A stretch of DNA of 8,906 nt, from NCBI GenBank assembly GCA_041446545.1, contig JBGOEJ010000044.1:1-8906 (forward strand). Direction: 5' to 3'. A program made the position numbers and the translations under genes. The first letter of the stretch is position 1. The number at the start of each line of letters is the position of its first letter. Source of the DNA: Fervidibacter canadensis. Its GTDB lineage: Bacteria > Armatimonadota > Fervidibacteria > Fervidibacterales > Fervidibacteraceae. Positions 1 to 6,740 of the stretch are shown in pieces. Under the pieces are notes generated by a model that was not told the origin of the DNA, made no database searches, and worked only from the letters and a program-made list of their open reading frames with translations.

Positions 1-142
1 TCGTCTTGTCCTTTTCGTCCACGACGGGGACACCACTGATTTTGCGGCGCACCAATAAACGAGCGGCTTCAGGGATGGGGGTGGAAGGTTTGACGGTGAC
101 GACCCGGGTCGTCATGATGTCCTTTGCTCTCTTCGCCGGCAT
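1..142 (-). CDS. CBS-domain protein, N-terminal fragment (cut by window edge)
   Basis: The 47 visible residues begin MPAKRAKDIMTTRVVTVKPS and continue through PEAARLLVRRKISGVPVVDE. This is the classic first half of a CBS domain: the DIMT start, a T/V-V-x-P strand, a helix ending in a xxKIxGxPVVD turn. CBS domains usually come in pairs and bind adenine nucleotides to regulate a linked domain or act alone as an energy sensor. The partner domain lies beyond the left edge, so the full identity (stand-alone CBS pair, IMP dehydrogenase-like or transporter-linked) cannot be decided. The ATG at 142 is supported by a strong ribosome binding site, GAGGAGGTGA, a few bases upstream. The gene has its own candidate promoter at 177-205. 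Confidence 0.85.
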   Translation of the reverse strand, partial: MPAKRAKDIMTTRVVTVKPSTPIPEAARLLVRRKISGVPVVDEKDKT

Positions 143-176
143 GACCGTCACCTCCTCAGGAGCATTCGCCCTTTGC

Positions 177-205
177 GTTTTAGCCCTTCTTTCGGTTCTT
201 GTCAA
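177..205 (-). promoter_or_regulatory. Sigma-70-type promoter for the CBS-domain gene
   Basis: On the minus strand a perfect TTGACA (-35, positions 205-200) is followed after exactly 17 bases by TAAAAC (-10, positions 182-177; four of six consensus bases). The start of transcription would fall near 170, leaving a leader of about 28 bases before the ATG at 142. The -35 box is the last part of a sequence block shared with the repeat at the other end of the window. Confidence 0.7.
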
Positions 206-297
206 GAGGCAGTGAGGATGTTCGGAAAGTCATGGGATCGGTTTCGTGCGTCGCGGCTGATAGCCACTTCAACAATGAGCACCCTGACGCTCCCTTC
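200..297. repeat. Dispersed intergenic repeat, short copy (one internal unit)
   Basis: This stretch matches 8539-8684. Both contain a block TTCGGAA-R-GTCATGGGAT followed by a GCGGCTGATAGCC-type unit and then a tail reading ACAA..GAG..CA..C.GACGCT.CCTTC. This copy is about 78 bases from GTTCGGAA to CCTTC against about 146 in the right copy; the difference is close to three internal 21-22 bp units. Its left part (200-236) also aligns at 29 of 37 positions with 8780-8816, read on opposite strands, and ends in TTGACA. It fills the gap between the unknown gene ending at 319 and the CBS-gene promoter. No coding function is apparent. Confidence 0.75.
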
Positions 298-318
298 AAA
301 AACGCTCCGTTTAGGCAG

Positions 319-1089
319 TCACAGAAACCAACGGGCGACGGCGGGAAGCCAAGCGTATTTGTCGGTGCGGTCGTCAATCCAAGCGGTGCGCGAAATGTTG
401 ACAGCCAGTAAGCAACTATGCCTTTCGTCCCAATCAAAATCGTCCCAACGCCGAACGAGCAAATGGCGGGCGAAAGGAATTGGGTGGTTAGCGGCGAGAG
501 GCTGCAGCAGGGAGAGGACTTCCTGTAGGGCGTCCTGAAAGTGGCTGAGCCGACGCAGGTAATCGCGCATCTGCTTGTTGAGGGCGGGCACGAGTTCAGG
601 CGGTTGCGATTCGCCGGTCAGATGGCTGACCGCCTCGTTGTAAAGCCAAACGACGACACCACCGACAATGCGTTGGGCATCAGAAAAGGGTTTGCGGGAG
701 ACATCTACCATGACGATGCGCTTCTTGTCGGCAAGGGCGAGGTGGCACCAATGAAGGCTCGCTGCGGGTTTAAGGGCGAACTGGAGGCGATGCCCCCACG
801 CCGAACACAAGCGCTCATAACGGACTTCCATGCCTGCTTCCTTCAAGCGTCGCTCTATCGCCGCCACATAAGGCGATCCGCTGCGGGCATTGCCCAAAAC
901 GATGTCGGGATGAAGCCAAAGGAGCAAATCCAGTAACTGGCGGCACTCCCGCAGGAAGCGGGGCAAGGCAAGGAAGGGAAGGGCTTGCCACCGTCGCTTC
1001 ATGCGGGCGATTTCCTTTTGGGGACAGATGAGCCAGCGACGGAAGCGCCGCAGCAGCCAGCAAGATGGCAATGTCTTTGTTTGCGCCAT
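319..1089 (-). CDS. Hypothetical protein, 256 residues, family not recognised
   Basis: I do not recognise this protein. It starts MAQTKTLPSCWLLRRFRRWL, a basic N-terminus without a clear membrane segment, and is rich in Arg, Trp and Leu. The most structured-looking part is residues 61-150: a strand-turn PDIVLGNARSGSPYVAA, a helix, then KKRIVMVDVSRKPFSDAQ and a hydrophobic stretch IVGGVVVWLY. Two beta-strand/loop segments of this type faintly recall a phosphoribosyltransferase or Rossmann-like fold, but there is no clean PRPP motif, so this is only a thought. The C-terminal third looks helical (DYLRRLSHFQDALQEVLSLLQPL) and ends with HLLVRRWDDFDWDERH. The ATG at 1089 was preferred over an in-frame GTG at 1098 because of a weak GGGTG six bases upstream; neither start is well supported. 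It follows groEL and its terminator; no promoter is evident. Confidence 0.6.
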   Translation of the reverse strand: MAQTKTLPSCWLLRRFRRWLICPQKEIARMKRRWQALPFLALPRFLRECRQLLDLLLWLHPDIVLGNARSGSPYVAAIERRLKEAGMEVRYERLCSAWGHRLQFALKPAASLHWCHLALADKKRIVMVDVSRKPFSDAQRIVGGVVVWLYNEAVSHLTGESQPPELVPALNKQMRDYLRRLSHFQDALQEVLSLLQPLAANHPIPFARHLLVRRWDDFDWDERHSCLLAVNISRTAWIDDRTDKYAWLPAVARWFL

Positions 1090-1130
1090 CGCCAACACCC
1101 AGTGGGATTTTGGCGCACGCCCATGCTCTC

Positions 1131-1165
1131 AAAAGAAAAACGGGCGGGGCTTTTCACCCCGCCCG
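1131..1165 (-). terminator. Rho-independent terminator of groEL
   Basis: A perfect 9-bp GC stem (CGGGCGGGG at 1141-1149 pairing with CCCCGCCCG at 1157-1165) encloses a 7-base loop. On the minus strand it is followed directly by TTTTTCTTTT (1140-1131). It begins 10 bases after the groEL stop codon. This is one of the clearest signals in the window and should separate groEL from the downstream unknown gene. Confidence 0.93.
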
Positions 1166-1175
1166 CTCACTTGCT

Positions 1176-2801
1176 TTACCACTCTTCTTCGCCTTCTGGG
1201 TGCGGCGGTCCTTCCTTCTTCTTTTCGGGGATTTCCACGACGGCTGCTTCCGTCGTCAAGATGAGGGTGGCGATAGAGGCAGCGTTCTCTAAGGCGATGC
1301 GGACGACTTTCACGGGGTCAATGATGCCCAGTTCAAACATGTCGCCGTAGCGGTCGTTGAGGGCGTCGTAACCGTGCGTTTCAGGGAGGGACTTGACTTT
1401 TTCAACGACGACCGAGCCATCCAAGCCAGCGTTTTCCGCAATCTGGCGCAGCGGCTCTTCCAGTGCCCGCTTGACGACTTGCACGCCCAGTTTCTCATCG
1501 CCATCCAGTTGCCGCTCCAACTCCTCCAACGCAGGGATGCAACGCAGCAAGGCGACGCCACCGCCTGGCACGATGCCTTCTTCAGCGGCGGCTTTAGCGG
1601 CGTTGATGGCGTCCTCAAAGCGATACTTGCGCTCCTTCATGTCACTCTCCGTCGGAGCGCCGACTTCAATGACAGCGACACCGCCCGACAACTTCGCCAG
1701 TCGCTCTTGCAACTTCTCGCGGTCATACTCGCTGGTCGTTTTCTCCAGTTCCCGCTTGATTTGCTCAATGCGCCCTTGGATGGCTTCCTTGCTCCCAGCG
1801 CCTTCTACGATGGTCGTCTCTTCTTTGCGGACGATGACCTTGCGGGCGCGACCGAGCATGTCCAAAGTCACATGCTCCAACTTGATGCCCATGTCTTCGG
1901 TGATGAAAGTGCCGCCTGTCAAGATGGCGATGTCTTGCATCATCGCCTTGCGGCGCTCGCCATAACCAGGCGCCTTGACGGCGCAGCACTGGAGCACGCC
2001 TCGCATCTTGTTGACGACGAGCGTCGCCAGCGCATCACCTTCCACCTCTTCGCAGATGACCAACAAGGGCTTACCCGTTCGGGCGACTTGCTCAAGGATG
2101 GGCACCAAGTCGTGGGCATTGCTGATTTTCTTCTCGTAGAGCAGGATGTAGGGCTCTTCCAACACGCACTCCATGTTCTCAGGGTCGGTGATGAAGTAGG
2201 GGCTCAGATAACCTCGGTCAAACTCCATGCCTTCCACGATGTCCACCGTCGTCTGCGAACCTTTGCCTTCTTCTACGGTGATGACACCATCTTTGCCGAC
2301 TTTCGCCATTGCCTCGGCGATAATTTCGCCGATTTCTGGGTCGTTACCGGCGATGGTGGCGACATGGCGGATGTCATCGTTGGTCTTGACTTCCCGCTTG
2401 AGTTCCTTGAGGCGTTCTACGCAGCGGTCAACGGCTTTCTCAATCCCGCGTTTGAGCAGGACTGGGTTAGCACCAGCAGCGACCAATTTGAGGCTTTCTT
2501 GCAAGATGGCATGAGCCAACACCACCGCCGTCGTCGTCCCGTCGCCCGCAAGGTCATTGGTTTTGCTGGCTATCTCTTTGAGCAACTGAGCGCCCATATC
2601 TTCCTCGCGGTCTTCCAGTTCAATCTCTTTAGCGACGGTCACTCCGTCTTTAGTGACGATGGGCGAACCCCACTTGCGCTCAATGACGACATTTCGCCCG
2701 CGAGGACCAAGGGTAACTCGGACGGCTTCCGCCACGACTGAAGCACCCCGCATCAACGCTTCCCTAGCTTGCTCGCTGAAAAGCAGTTCCTTTTTCGCCA
2801 T
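1176..2801 (-). CDS. groEL: 60-kDa chaperonin GroEL (Hsp60)
   Basis: This is the large chaperonin subunit, which forms cytoplasmic double rings that fold proteins in an ATP- and GroES-dependent way. The 541 residues cover the whole family length (about 540-550). Hallmarks, numbered from the ATG at 2801, are LGPRGRNVVIE (31-41), KDGVTVAKEI (51-60), AGDGTTTAVVLA (85-96) for phosphate binding with Asp87, the apical segment YLSPYF (198-203), VKAPGYGERRKAM (275-287), RFEDAINAAKAA (394-405) with Asp397 in the place of the ATPase aspartate, and VPGGGVALL (411-419). The ATG at 2801 is chosen over a GTG at 2810: AAGGAGGTG lies eight bases before the ATG but only one base before the GTG. The tail lacks the usual Gly-Gly-Met repeats and ends PHPEGEEEW. 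No groES lies directly upstream. Expression is probably heat-shock controlled by HrcA through the CIRCE element at 2885-2911. Confidence 0.98.
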   Translation of the reverse strand: MAKKELLFSEQAREALMRGASVVAEAVRVTLGPRGRNVVIERKWGSPIVTKDGVTVAKEIELEDREEDMGAQLLKEIASKTNDLAGDGTTTAVVLAHAILQESLKLVAAGANPVLLKRGIEKAVDRCVERLKELKREVKTNDDIRHVATIAGNDPEIGEIIAEAMAKVGKDGVITVEEGKGSQTTVDIVEGMEFDRGYLSPYFITDPENMECVLEEPYILLYEKKISNAHDLVPILEQVARTGKPLLVICEEVEGDALATLVVNKMRGVLQCCAVKAPGYGERRKAMMQDIAILTGGTFITEDMGIKLEHVTLDMLGRARKVIVRKEETTIVEGAGSKEAIQGRIEQIKRELEKTTSEYDREKLQERLAKLSGGVAVIEVGAPTESDMKERKYRFEDAINAAKAAAEEGIVPGGGVALLRCIPALEELERQLDGDEKLGVQVVKRALEEPLRQIAENAGLDGSVVVEKVKSLPETHGYDALNDRYGDMFELGIIDPVKVVRIALENAASIATLILTTEAAVVEIPEKKKEGPPHPEGEEEW

Positions 2802-2881
2802 CGCTCCCACACCTCCTTACCTGACAGGCTTTTGTGAGGGATTGCTCTGGGTGCTCTTAAGGCAACGGGAAGCCGCATGCT

Positions 2882-2887
2882 ATTTTA
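2882..2887 (-). promoter_or_regulatory. Candidate -10 box of the groEL promoter
   Basis: TAAAAT on the minus strand overlaps the downstream arm of the CIRCE operator, the usual arrangement in which HrcA blocks RNA polymerase. No convincing -35 box lies 17 bases upstream (TAGCAC sits there, inside the operator), so the call rests mainly on the operator overlap. Transcription from it would give a leader of about 75 bases. Confidence 0.45.
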
Positions 2888-2911
2888 GCACTCACCTGCT
2901 TTGAGTGCTAC
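2885..2911 (-). promoter_or_regulatory. CIRCE operator (HrcA binding site) upstream of groEL
   Basis: The site reads TTAGCACTC, nine spacer bases, GAGTGCTAC on the plus strand. It matches the CIRCE consensus (TTAGCACTC-N9-GAGTGCTAA) at every arm position but the last. CIRCE is bound by the HrcA repressor, whose activity depends on GroE chaperonin, so free chaperonin feeds back on its own synthesis. It lies about 84 bases before the groEL ATG, the expected place. Confidence 0.95.
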
Positions 2912-2934
2912 GAGGAAGCAAGGAAGGGTGAGGC

Positions 2935-2955
2935 TGAAAGGCGACAAGCCTTTCA
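2935..2955 (-). terminator. Hairpin at the end of the LysM-G5 gene, possible weak terminator
   Basis: A perfect 8-bp stem, TGAAAGGC (2935-2942) with GCCTTTCA (2948-2955), closes a 5-base loop. On the minus strand the first bases of the stem are the TGA stop codon of the LysM-G5 gene. It is followed by a pyrimidine-rich run (CCTCACCCTTCCTTGCTTCC) but no true T-tract. It could be a weak or factor-assisted terminator, or an mRNA 3'-end stabiliser, between the division operon and the groEL promoter. Confidence 0.4.
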
Positions 2956-3936
2956 AGGATGGCGGCGAGAGGGGCGGGGTAAGCCGCCGCCGACCAACAA
3001 GATTTCAGGGACAGGTTCTCGCAAGATGCGGGTTTGCAACCGACGGCGCCGAACTTCCTGTCCGTTTTCACACACAATTTCCCAAGCGACTTCCCGAACA
3101 CCTTCCTTGCCTCGCTGGCGGGTAACAATAGATCCGCCAGGCAAGGAGGGCACTAACCGCCGTTGCACGGGATAGGGGATGGGTTCTTGGGTGACCAACC
3201 GATGAAGGCTGACGACCGTCACCAACGGTTTGCCGACGCTCACCAACAATCGGTCGCCGACTTTGATGCGGTCTAAATTGCGGTCAGGATTGAGCCGTTG
3301 CAACTCTGCGAGGGAGATGCCGTAGCGGCGAGCGATGCGTGAGGCGACTTCGCCGGGTTTAACGAGGTGATAGCGAGGCGGTTGTAACCCTTGCGTCAAG
3401 CGACGGGCGGCTTCTTCAGGGTCTGTCAGCACGCGGTCGGGAGCGATGTGCCCTTGTCGGAGGAGGATGCGTTCTTTGAAACGGGGAGGGCGTATCAAAG
3501 GCAAGTGGGAGGGCGTCAGGGCAGCCTTGACCCGTTCCAGTGCTTGCTCCGCATCTTCTTTCCTTGGCAGGGCGATAACAGGTCGGTCATTGACGACGAT
3601 AAGCCATGCCCTTTTTGCGGGATGGACTTGGCGCAATAACCGTCGGGCGGCTTCAGCAGGGCTGAGGAGCCGTTCGTTGGGAGGGAGGGGAAGGTTGCCC
3701 GTGACGACCGATTCTGCGAACTCTGTGCCTTGACCGTAGCGACGCTCCATTTCTTCCCTCGCCAGCCGAAGGGCTTCCTGAGCGAGGCGGGAAGTTGTTA
3801 GCCAAGCGACGGGTTGACCGTTCACGAAGAGGGCGACGGGCAATTTTGCCCGCCATTGAAGCACCGACACCGCACCGAGGGCAAGGAGAAGCAGCCAATA
3901 GACAATTCGTTCGCCCCAACCGAGCCCTTTCGTCAT
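2953..3936 (-). CDS. Membrane-anchored LysM and G5 domain protein lacking a peptidase domain
   Basis: Probably a cell-wall-binding protein. Numbered from the ATG at 3936 (327 residues), a single hydrophobic segment at 11-27 (IVYWLLLLALGAVSVLQ) anchors it with the rest outside. Two copies of a VNGxPV-type motif follow, LFVNGQPVAWL near 36-46 and IVVNDRPVIAL near 113-123, each leading into an alanine-rich helix. A LysM domain spans about 188-232 (YHLVKPGEVASRIARRYGI, then LQRLNPD and IKVGDRLLV), and a G5 domain about 236-316. LysM binds N-acetylglucosamine polymers; G5 is found in wall enzymes. In many relatives this layout continues into an M23 peptidase; here the protein ends a few residues after G5. 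A longer TTG start at 3975 has no ribosome site; GGGAGG lies 12 bases before the ATG, rather far. It follows ctpA by 51 bases and is likely the last gene of the operon. Confidence 0.85.
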   Translation of the reverse strand: MTKGLGWGERIVYWLLLLALGAVSVLQWRAKLPVALFVNGQPVAWLTTSRLAQEALRLAREEMERRYGQGTEFAESVVTGNLPLPPNERLLSPAEAARRLLRQVHPAKRAWLIVVNDRPVIALPRKEDAEQALERVKAALTPSHLPLIRPPRFKERILLRQGHIAPDRVLTDPEEAARRLTQGLQPPRYHLVKPGEVASRIARRYGISLAELQRLNPDRNLDRIKVGDRLLVSVGKPLVTVVSLHRLVTQEPIPYPVQRRLVPSLPGGSIVTRQRGKEGVREVAWEIVCENGQEVRRRRLQTRILREPVPEILLVGGGLPRPSRRHP

Positions 3937-3987
3937 AGCAGGGCGTTGCCTCCCGAAGAGCCAAGGCGAAAGCAAGGGGGTTCAGGG

Positions 3988-5484
3988 TCATTGCTTAACG
4001 GTTTTGGTGACGGTGAGGCGTTGCAACAGCAGTTGTCGCACCTGCTCCAACTGGGCATCTTTTTGGACATTGCGCTCTCGGTCAATGAGCATTCTCACCG
4101 TTTCGTTCCAGAGGCGGGTGGCTTCCTTGTTGTTTTTGTCCAACTCCCTTGCCCGACCGAAGCAAATCATAGCGTCCCGCAACTCATCGGCTTGCAAGTG
4201 CTGCTTGCCTCGTTCCACCCATTGGGCTGCCAGTTGCTCATCGTGCTTCTTCTCGGCGGGCGTTGGCTCTAATTTGCGGTTGGGTTCTAAGCCCTTGTTG
4301 GCGTGGATGTCGTAGCCACTGGGGGTCAGGTAACTGCCCGTCGTGACGATAAGGGCGCCGCCGCCACGCAAGTTGATGACCGTTTGCACCGATGCCTTAC
4401 CAAATGTCTTTTCGCCGACGACTTCCGCCACCTTGTGGTCTTTCAGCGCCCCTGCGACGATCTCGCTGGCAGACGCACTGCGATGATCCACTAAGACGAC
4501 CATCGGGACTTTCCAGTTTTTGTAGCGGTTAGGAATGGCTTCAAAAACCTGCTCGCCTTCCGTGCGGCTTTTGACGGTGACGATGGTTCCTTTAGGGATG
4601 AAAAGGCTGGCGACTTCTACGGCGGCGTCCAACAAGCCACCAGGGTTCCCTCGCAAATCCAAGATCAATGCTTTTGCGCCTTGCCGCTTGAATTCATCTA
4701 TCGCTGTCCCTAATTCGTCGGCAGTCTTTTCGTTAAACTCCAGCAACCGCACATAAGCGATGTCGCCCGGCAACATGCGCTTTTGGATGACAGGGATTTG
4801 GATGCGCTGGCGGGTGAGGGTGATGTCAAAGGGTTCGGGGATAGTATCGCGTTGGATGGTCAGGGTCACTTGCGTTCCGCGAGGTCCACGAATAAGGCTG
4901 ACGGCTTGTTCCAAACTCATCTTGTCGGTCGGTTGCCCGTTGATTTTCAAGATGCGGTCCATCGGGCGCAGCCCTGCTTTGTCGGCAGGTTGTTCAGGAA
5001 AGACGCCCATGATGGTGATGCGGTCTTCGCCCGTGAGGGGGTCAGGGATGACGCCCAATTCCGCTCCAATCCCTTCATATTCGCCTTGGCTACGGCTTTG
5101 GAATTGCTCCAAGTCTTCGGGCTTGAGGTAGCGGGTGTATTGGTCGCCCGTCGCCCGCAGCATGCCCGTAATAGCGCCTTCCGTCAGTTGGTCTTCGTTC
5201 AGCTTTTCGGGGTCGTAAAAGTGTTGTTGCAAGCGCACATAGACTTCTGCCAGCCGCTCAACGGGGCGGAGGGAAATGGTAGAAGGTTGAGAGCCCAAGG
5301 CGCGGTGGCTTTCCGATGGCGGTGTCAAGCCAGGGGCGAGGGCAATCCGCAGTGGAAGTAACCCTCCTTGCTTCCATTCGCCCACCCGAAAACCAGCGGC
5401 AAAGGACAAGACGACGAGCAAAGCAATGGCGATGCCCATCAACCAACGGGTGCGCTGCATGGTCACGACAGTTTGATGTTCCAT
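3988..5484 (-). CDS. ctpA: C-terminal processing peptidase CtpA (S41 family) with PDZ domain and TPR-like tail
   Basis: A membrane-tethered periplasmic or extracytoplasmic serine protease, 498 residues. There is an N-terminal signal anchor at about 14-33, the S41 N-terminal helical region with GMLRATGDQYTRYL (107-120), a PDZ domain at about 133-212 (EYEGIGAELG, then DKAGLRPMDRILKINGQP), and the catalytic core. The Ser-Lys dyad is Ser338 in RSASASEIVAGAL and Lys363 in GEKTFGKASVQ, with Gln367 four residues on. The 25-residue Ser-to-Lys spacing is the same as in E. coli Tsp/Prc. LDLRGNPGG at 275-283 is the family's conserved strand. After the catalytic fold, residues about 415-466 form a TPR-like pair of helices (AMICFGRARELDKNN). 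The ATG at 5484 has GGAGG nine bases upstream. The gene sits 47 bases after the M23 peptidase gene; related proteases trim or degrade wall hydrolases and their partners, which fits this context. Confidence 0.95.
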   Translation of the reverse strand: MEHQTVVTMQRTRWLMGIAIALLVVLSFAAGFRVGEWKQGGLLPLRIALAPGLTPPSESHRALGSQPSTISLRPVERLAEVYVRLQQHFYDPEKLNEDQLTEGAITGMLRATGDQYTRYLKPEDLEQFQSRSQGEYEGIGAELGVIPDPLTGEDRITIMGVFPEQPADKAGLRPMDRILKINGQPTDKMSLEQAVSLIRGPRGTQVTLTIQRDTIPEPFDITLTRQRIQIPVIQKRMLPGDIAYVRLLEFNEKTADELGTAIDEFKRQGAKALILDLRGNPGGLLDAAVEVASLFIPKGTIVTVKSRTEGEQVFEAIPNRYKNWKVPMVVLVDHRSASASEIVAGALKDHKVAEVVGEKTFGKASVQTVINLRGGGALIVTTGSYLTPSGYDIHANKGLEPNRKLEPTPAEKKHDEQLAAQWVERGKQHLQADELRDAMICFGRARELDKNNKEATRLWNETVRMLIDRERNVQKDAQLEQVRQLLLQRLTVTKTVKQ

Positions 5485-5531
5485 CGTCGGTCGCCTCCGT
5501 GAGTGTCTATGGCAGCCTTCATTCTAACGCA

Positions 5532-6740
5532 TCAGTAACCTGCCAACGGGTTGACAGGCTCTCCGTAGTGGCGCACTTCAAAATGAAGGTGCGGACCTGT
5601 CGCCAACCCTGTGCTACCGACGCGGGCAATAATTTGCCCTTGCCGAACGACAACGCCTTCCGAGACGAGGAGTTCCGAGCAGTGAGCATAAAGGGTCGCT
5701 AAACCATTGCCGTGATCAATGATGACGGTATTGCCGTAGGCTCTTCGCCAGCCCGCAAAAACGACGACGCCATCTGCTGCCGCTCGGATAGGCGTTCCAT
5801 AGGGAGCGGCGATGTCCACACCACAGTGGAAGCGGACACCACCCAAAATCGGATGCCTTCGGTAGCCAAAACCCGACACGATCGGACCGCTTACAGGACG
5901 GAGAAACGGACCTTGCCAAGCAGGGATGGGACGAGGTGAGCGGCGTTGAGCCATCTGCAACCGCCGCAGCAAAGCGGCAATCGCCCGCGATTCCTCTTCC
6001 CACTCCTTCAGCCATTGCTCGTAAGTCCTCCGCTCCGTTTGGACGCGCCGAAGCAAATCGGCTTGTTCTGCTTCCGCCTGTCGCAACTCTTGCGTTTGTT
6101 GGGCGATGGAGGCTCGCAAGGACGCCAGTTTTGCTTTTTGGCGGCGGAGCAGTTCCATCTGCTGCTCCAACTCCGTCTTTGCCTGTTGGGTCGTGCGAAT
6201 CATCAAAGAGTCACGGTGAACGATGCGGCGGAAGACATAGGCGCGCATAGCGGCTTCCGTCACATCGGAAGCGGAGAGGGCAAAAAGGACATAATCAGTG
6301 GGCGGGTGCTTGTAAAGTTGGCGTAAGCGTTCTGCCAACAACGAGCGATGACGGGAAAGGCGGGCACGCAATGCTAAGACCCGTGCCCGTGTTCGGCTCA
6401 ATTGAGCGGCAACCTTCTGATAATCGCGGTTCAAGGTTGTCAGTCGGGCTTGAGCGACAGCGATGCGGGAGCGGGTGTCGCGCAATCGTTCCGAAAGGGA
6501 GCGTTCCTTTTGGCGCATCTCCCGAATTTTTTGCCGCGCCATTCGCTTTCGCCGTTCCAACTCCCTCTGACGCTGGCGCAACAATTGAGGATTGGGCGAC
6601 TTCCCCCGCGAAAGGAGCGAAGGCAACCACCCTTGCCCCTTGCCTTCAGCGAATGTGCCGATGAGCAACAACAGGCTTAACAACCACGCCCCCTTGCGCA
6701 TCTCCTTACCACCTGCCCATTTGCCGACCTGCCCGTTCAT
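5532..6740 (-). CDS. EnvC-like coiled-coil M23 metallopeptidase (FtsEX-linked peptidoglycan hydrolase)
   Basis: A 402-residue secreted protein: a signal peptide (MRKGAWLLSLLLLIGTF, residues 14-30), two long Arg/Gln/Leu-rich coiled-coil stretches (about 52-145 and 175-265) around a region reading YKHPPTDYVLFALSASDVTE, and a C-terminal LytM/M23 domain from about 280. The zinc and catalytic residues are all present: His305 and Asp309 (HCGVD), His353 (YAH), His384 and His386 (GPHLHFEV). E. coli EnvC has the same layout but lost these residues and only activates amidases; this one should cut peptide cross-links itself. The ATG at 6740 overlaps the ftsX stop as ATGA, suggesting translational coupling. 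An internal ATG at 6701, with AAGGAG touching it and AGGTGG seven bases before, would give a cleaner signal peptide; either may be used. Confidence 0.93.
   Translation of the reverse strand: MNGQVGKWAGGKEMRKGAWLLSLLLLIGTFAEGKGQGWLPSLLSRGKSPNPQLLRQRQRELERRKRMARQKIREMRQKERSLSERLRDTRSRIAVAQARLTTLNRDYQKVAAQLSRTRARVLALRARLSRHRSLLAERLRQLYKHPPTDYVLFALSASDVTEAAMRAYVFRRIVHRDSLMIRTTQQAKTELEQQMELLRRQKAKLASLRASIAQQTQELRQAEAEQADLLRRVQTERRTYEQWLKEWEEESRAIAALLRRLQMAQRRSPRPIPAWQGPFLRPVSGPIVSGFGYRRHPILGGVRFHCGVDIAAPYGTPIRAAADGVVVFAGWRRAYGNTVIIDHGNGLATLYAHCSELLVSEGVVVRQGQIIARVGSTGLATGPHLHFEVRHYGEPVNPLAGY

Noticed and set aside
541..936. A 131-codon plus-strand frame opposite the unknown 256-residue gene
   Set aside because: The minus-strand frame is twice as long and has a more protein-like composition; the plus-strand frame has no good ribosome site. 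Some doubt remains because the minus-strand gene is itself unrecognised.
1374..2741. A 455-codon open frame on the plus strand opposite groEL
   Set aside because: It lies wholly antisense to an unmistakable groEL. Long antisense frames over groEL are a well-known effect of its codon usage in GC-rich genomes, and the translation shows no domain pattern.
2885..2911. The inverted repeat as a terminator
   Set aside because: It matches the CIRCE operator almost perfectly, lies upstream of groEL, and has no T-tract.
3937..3975. N-terminal extension of the LysM-G5 protein from a TTG start
   Set aside because: There is no ribosome site before the TTG, and the ATG at 3936 places a standard membrane anchor close to the N-terminus.
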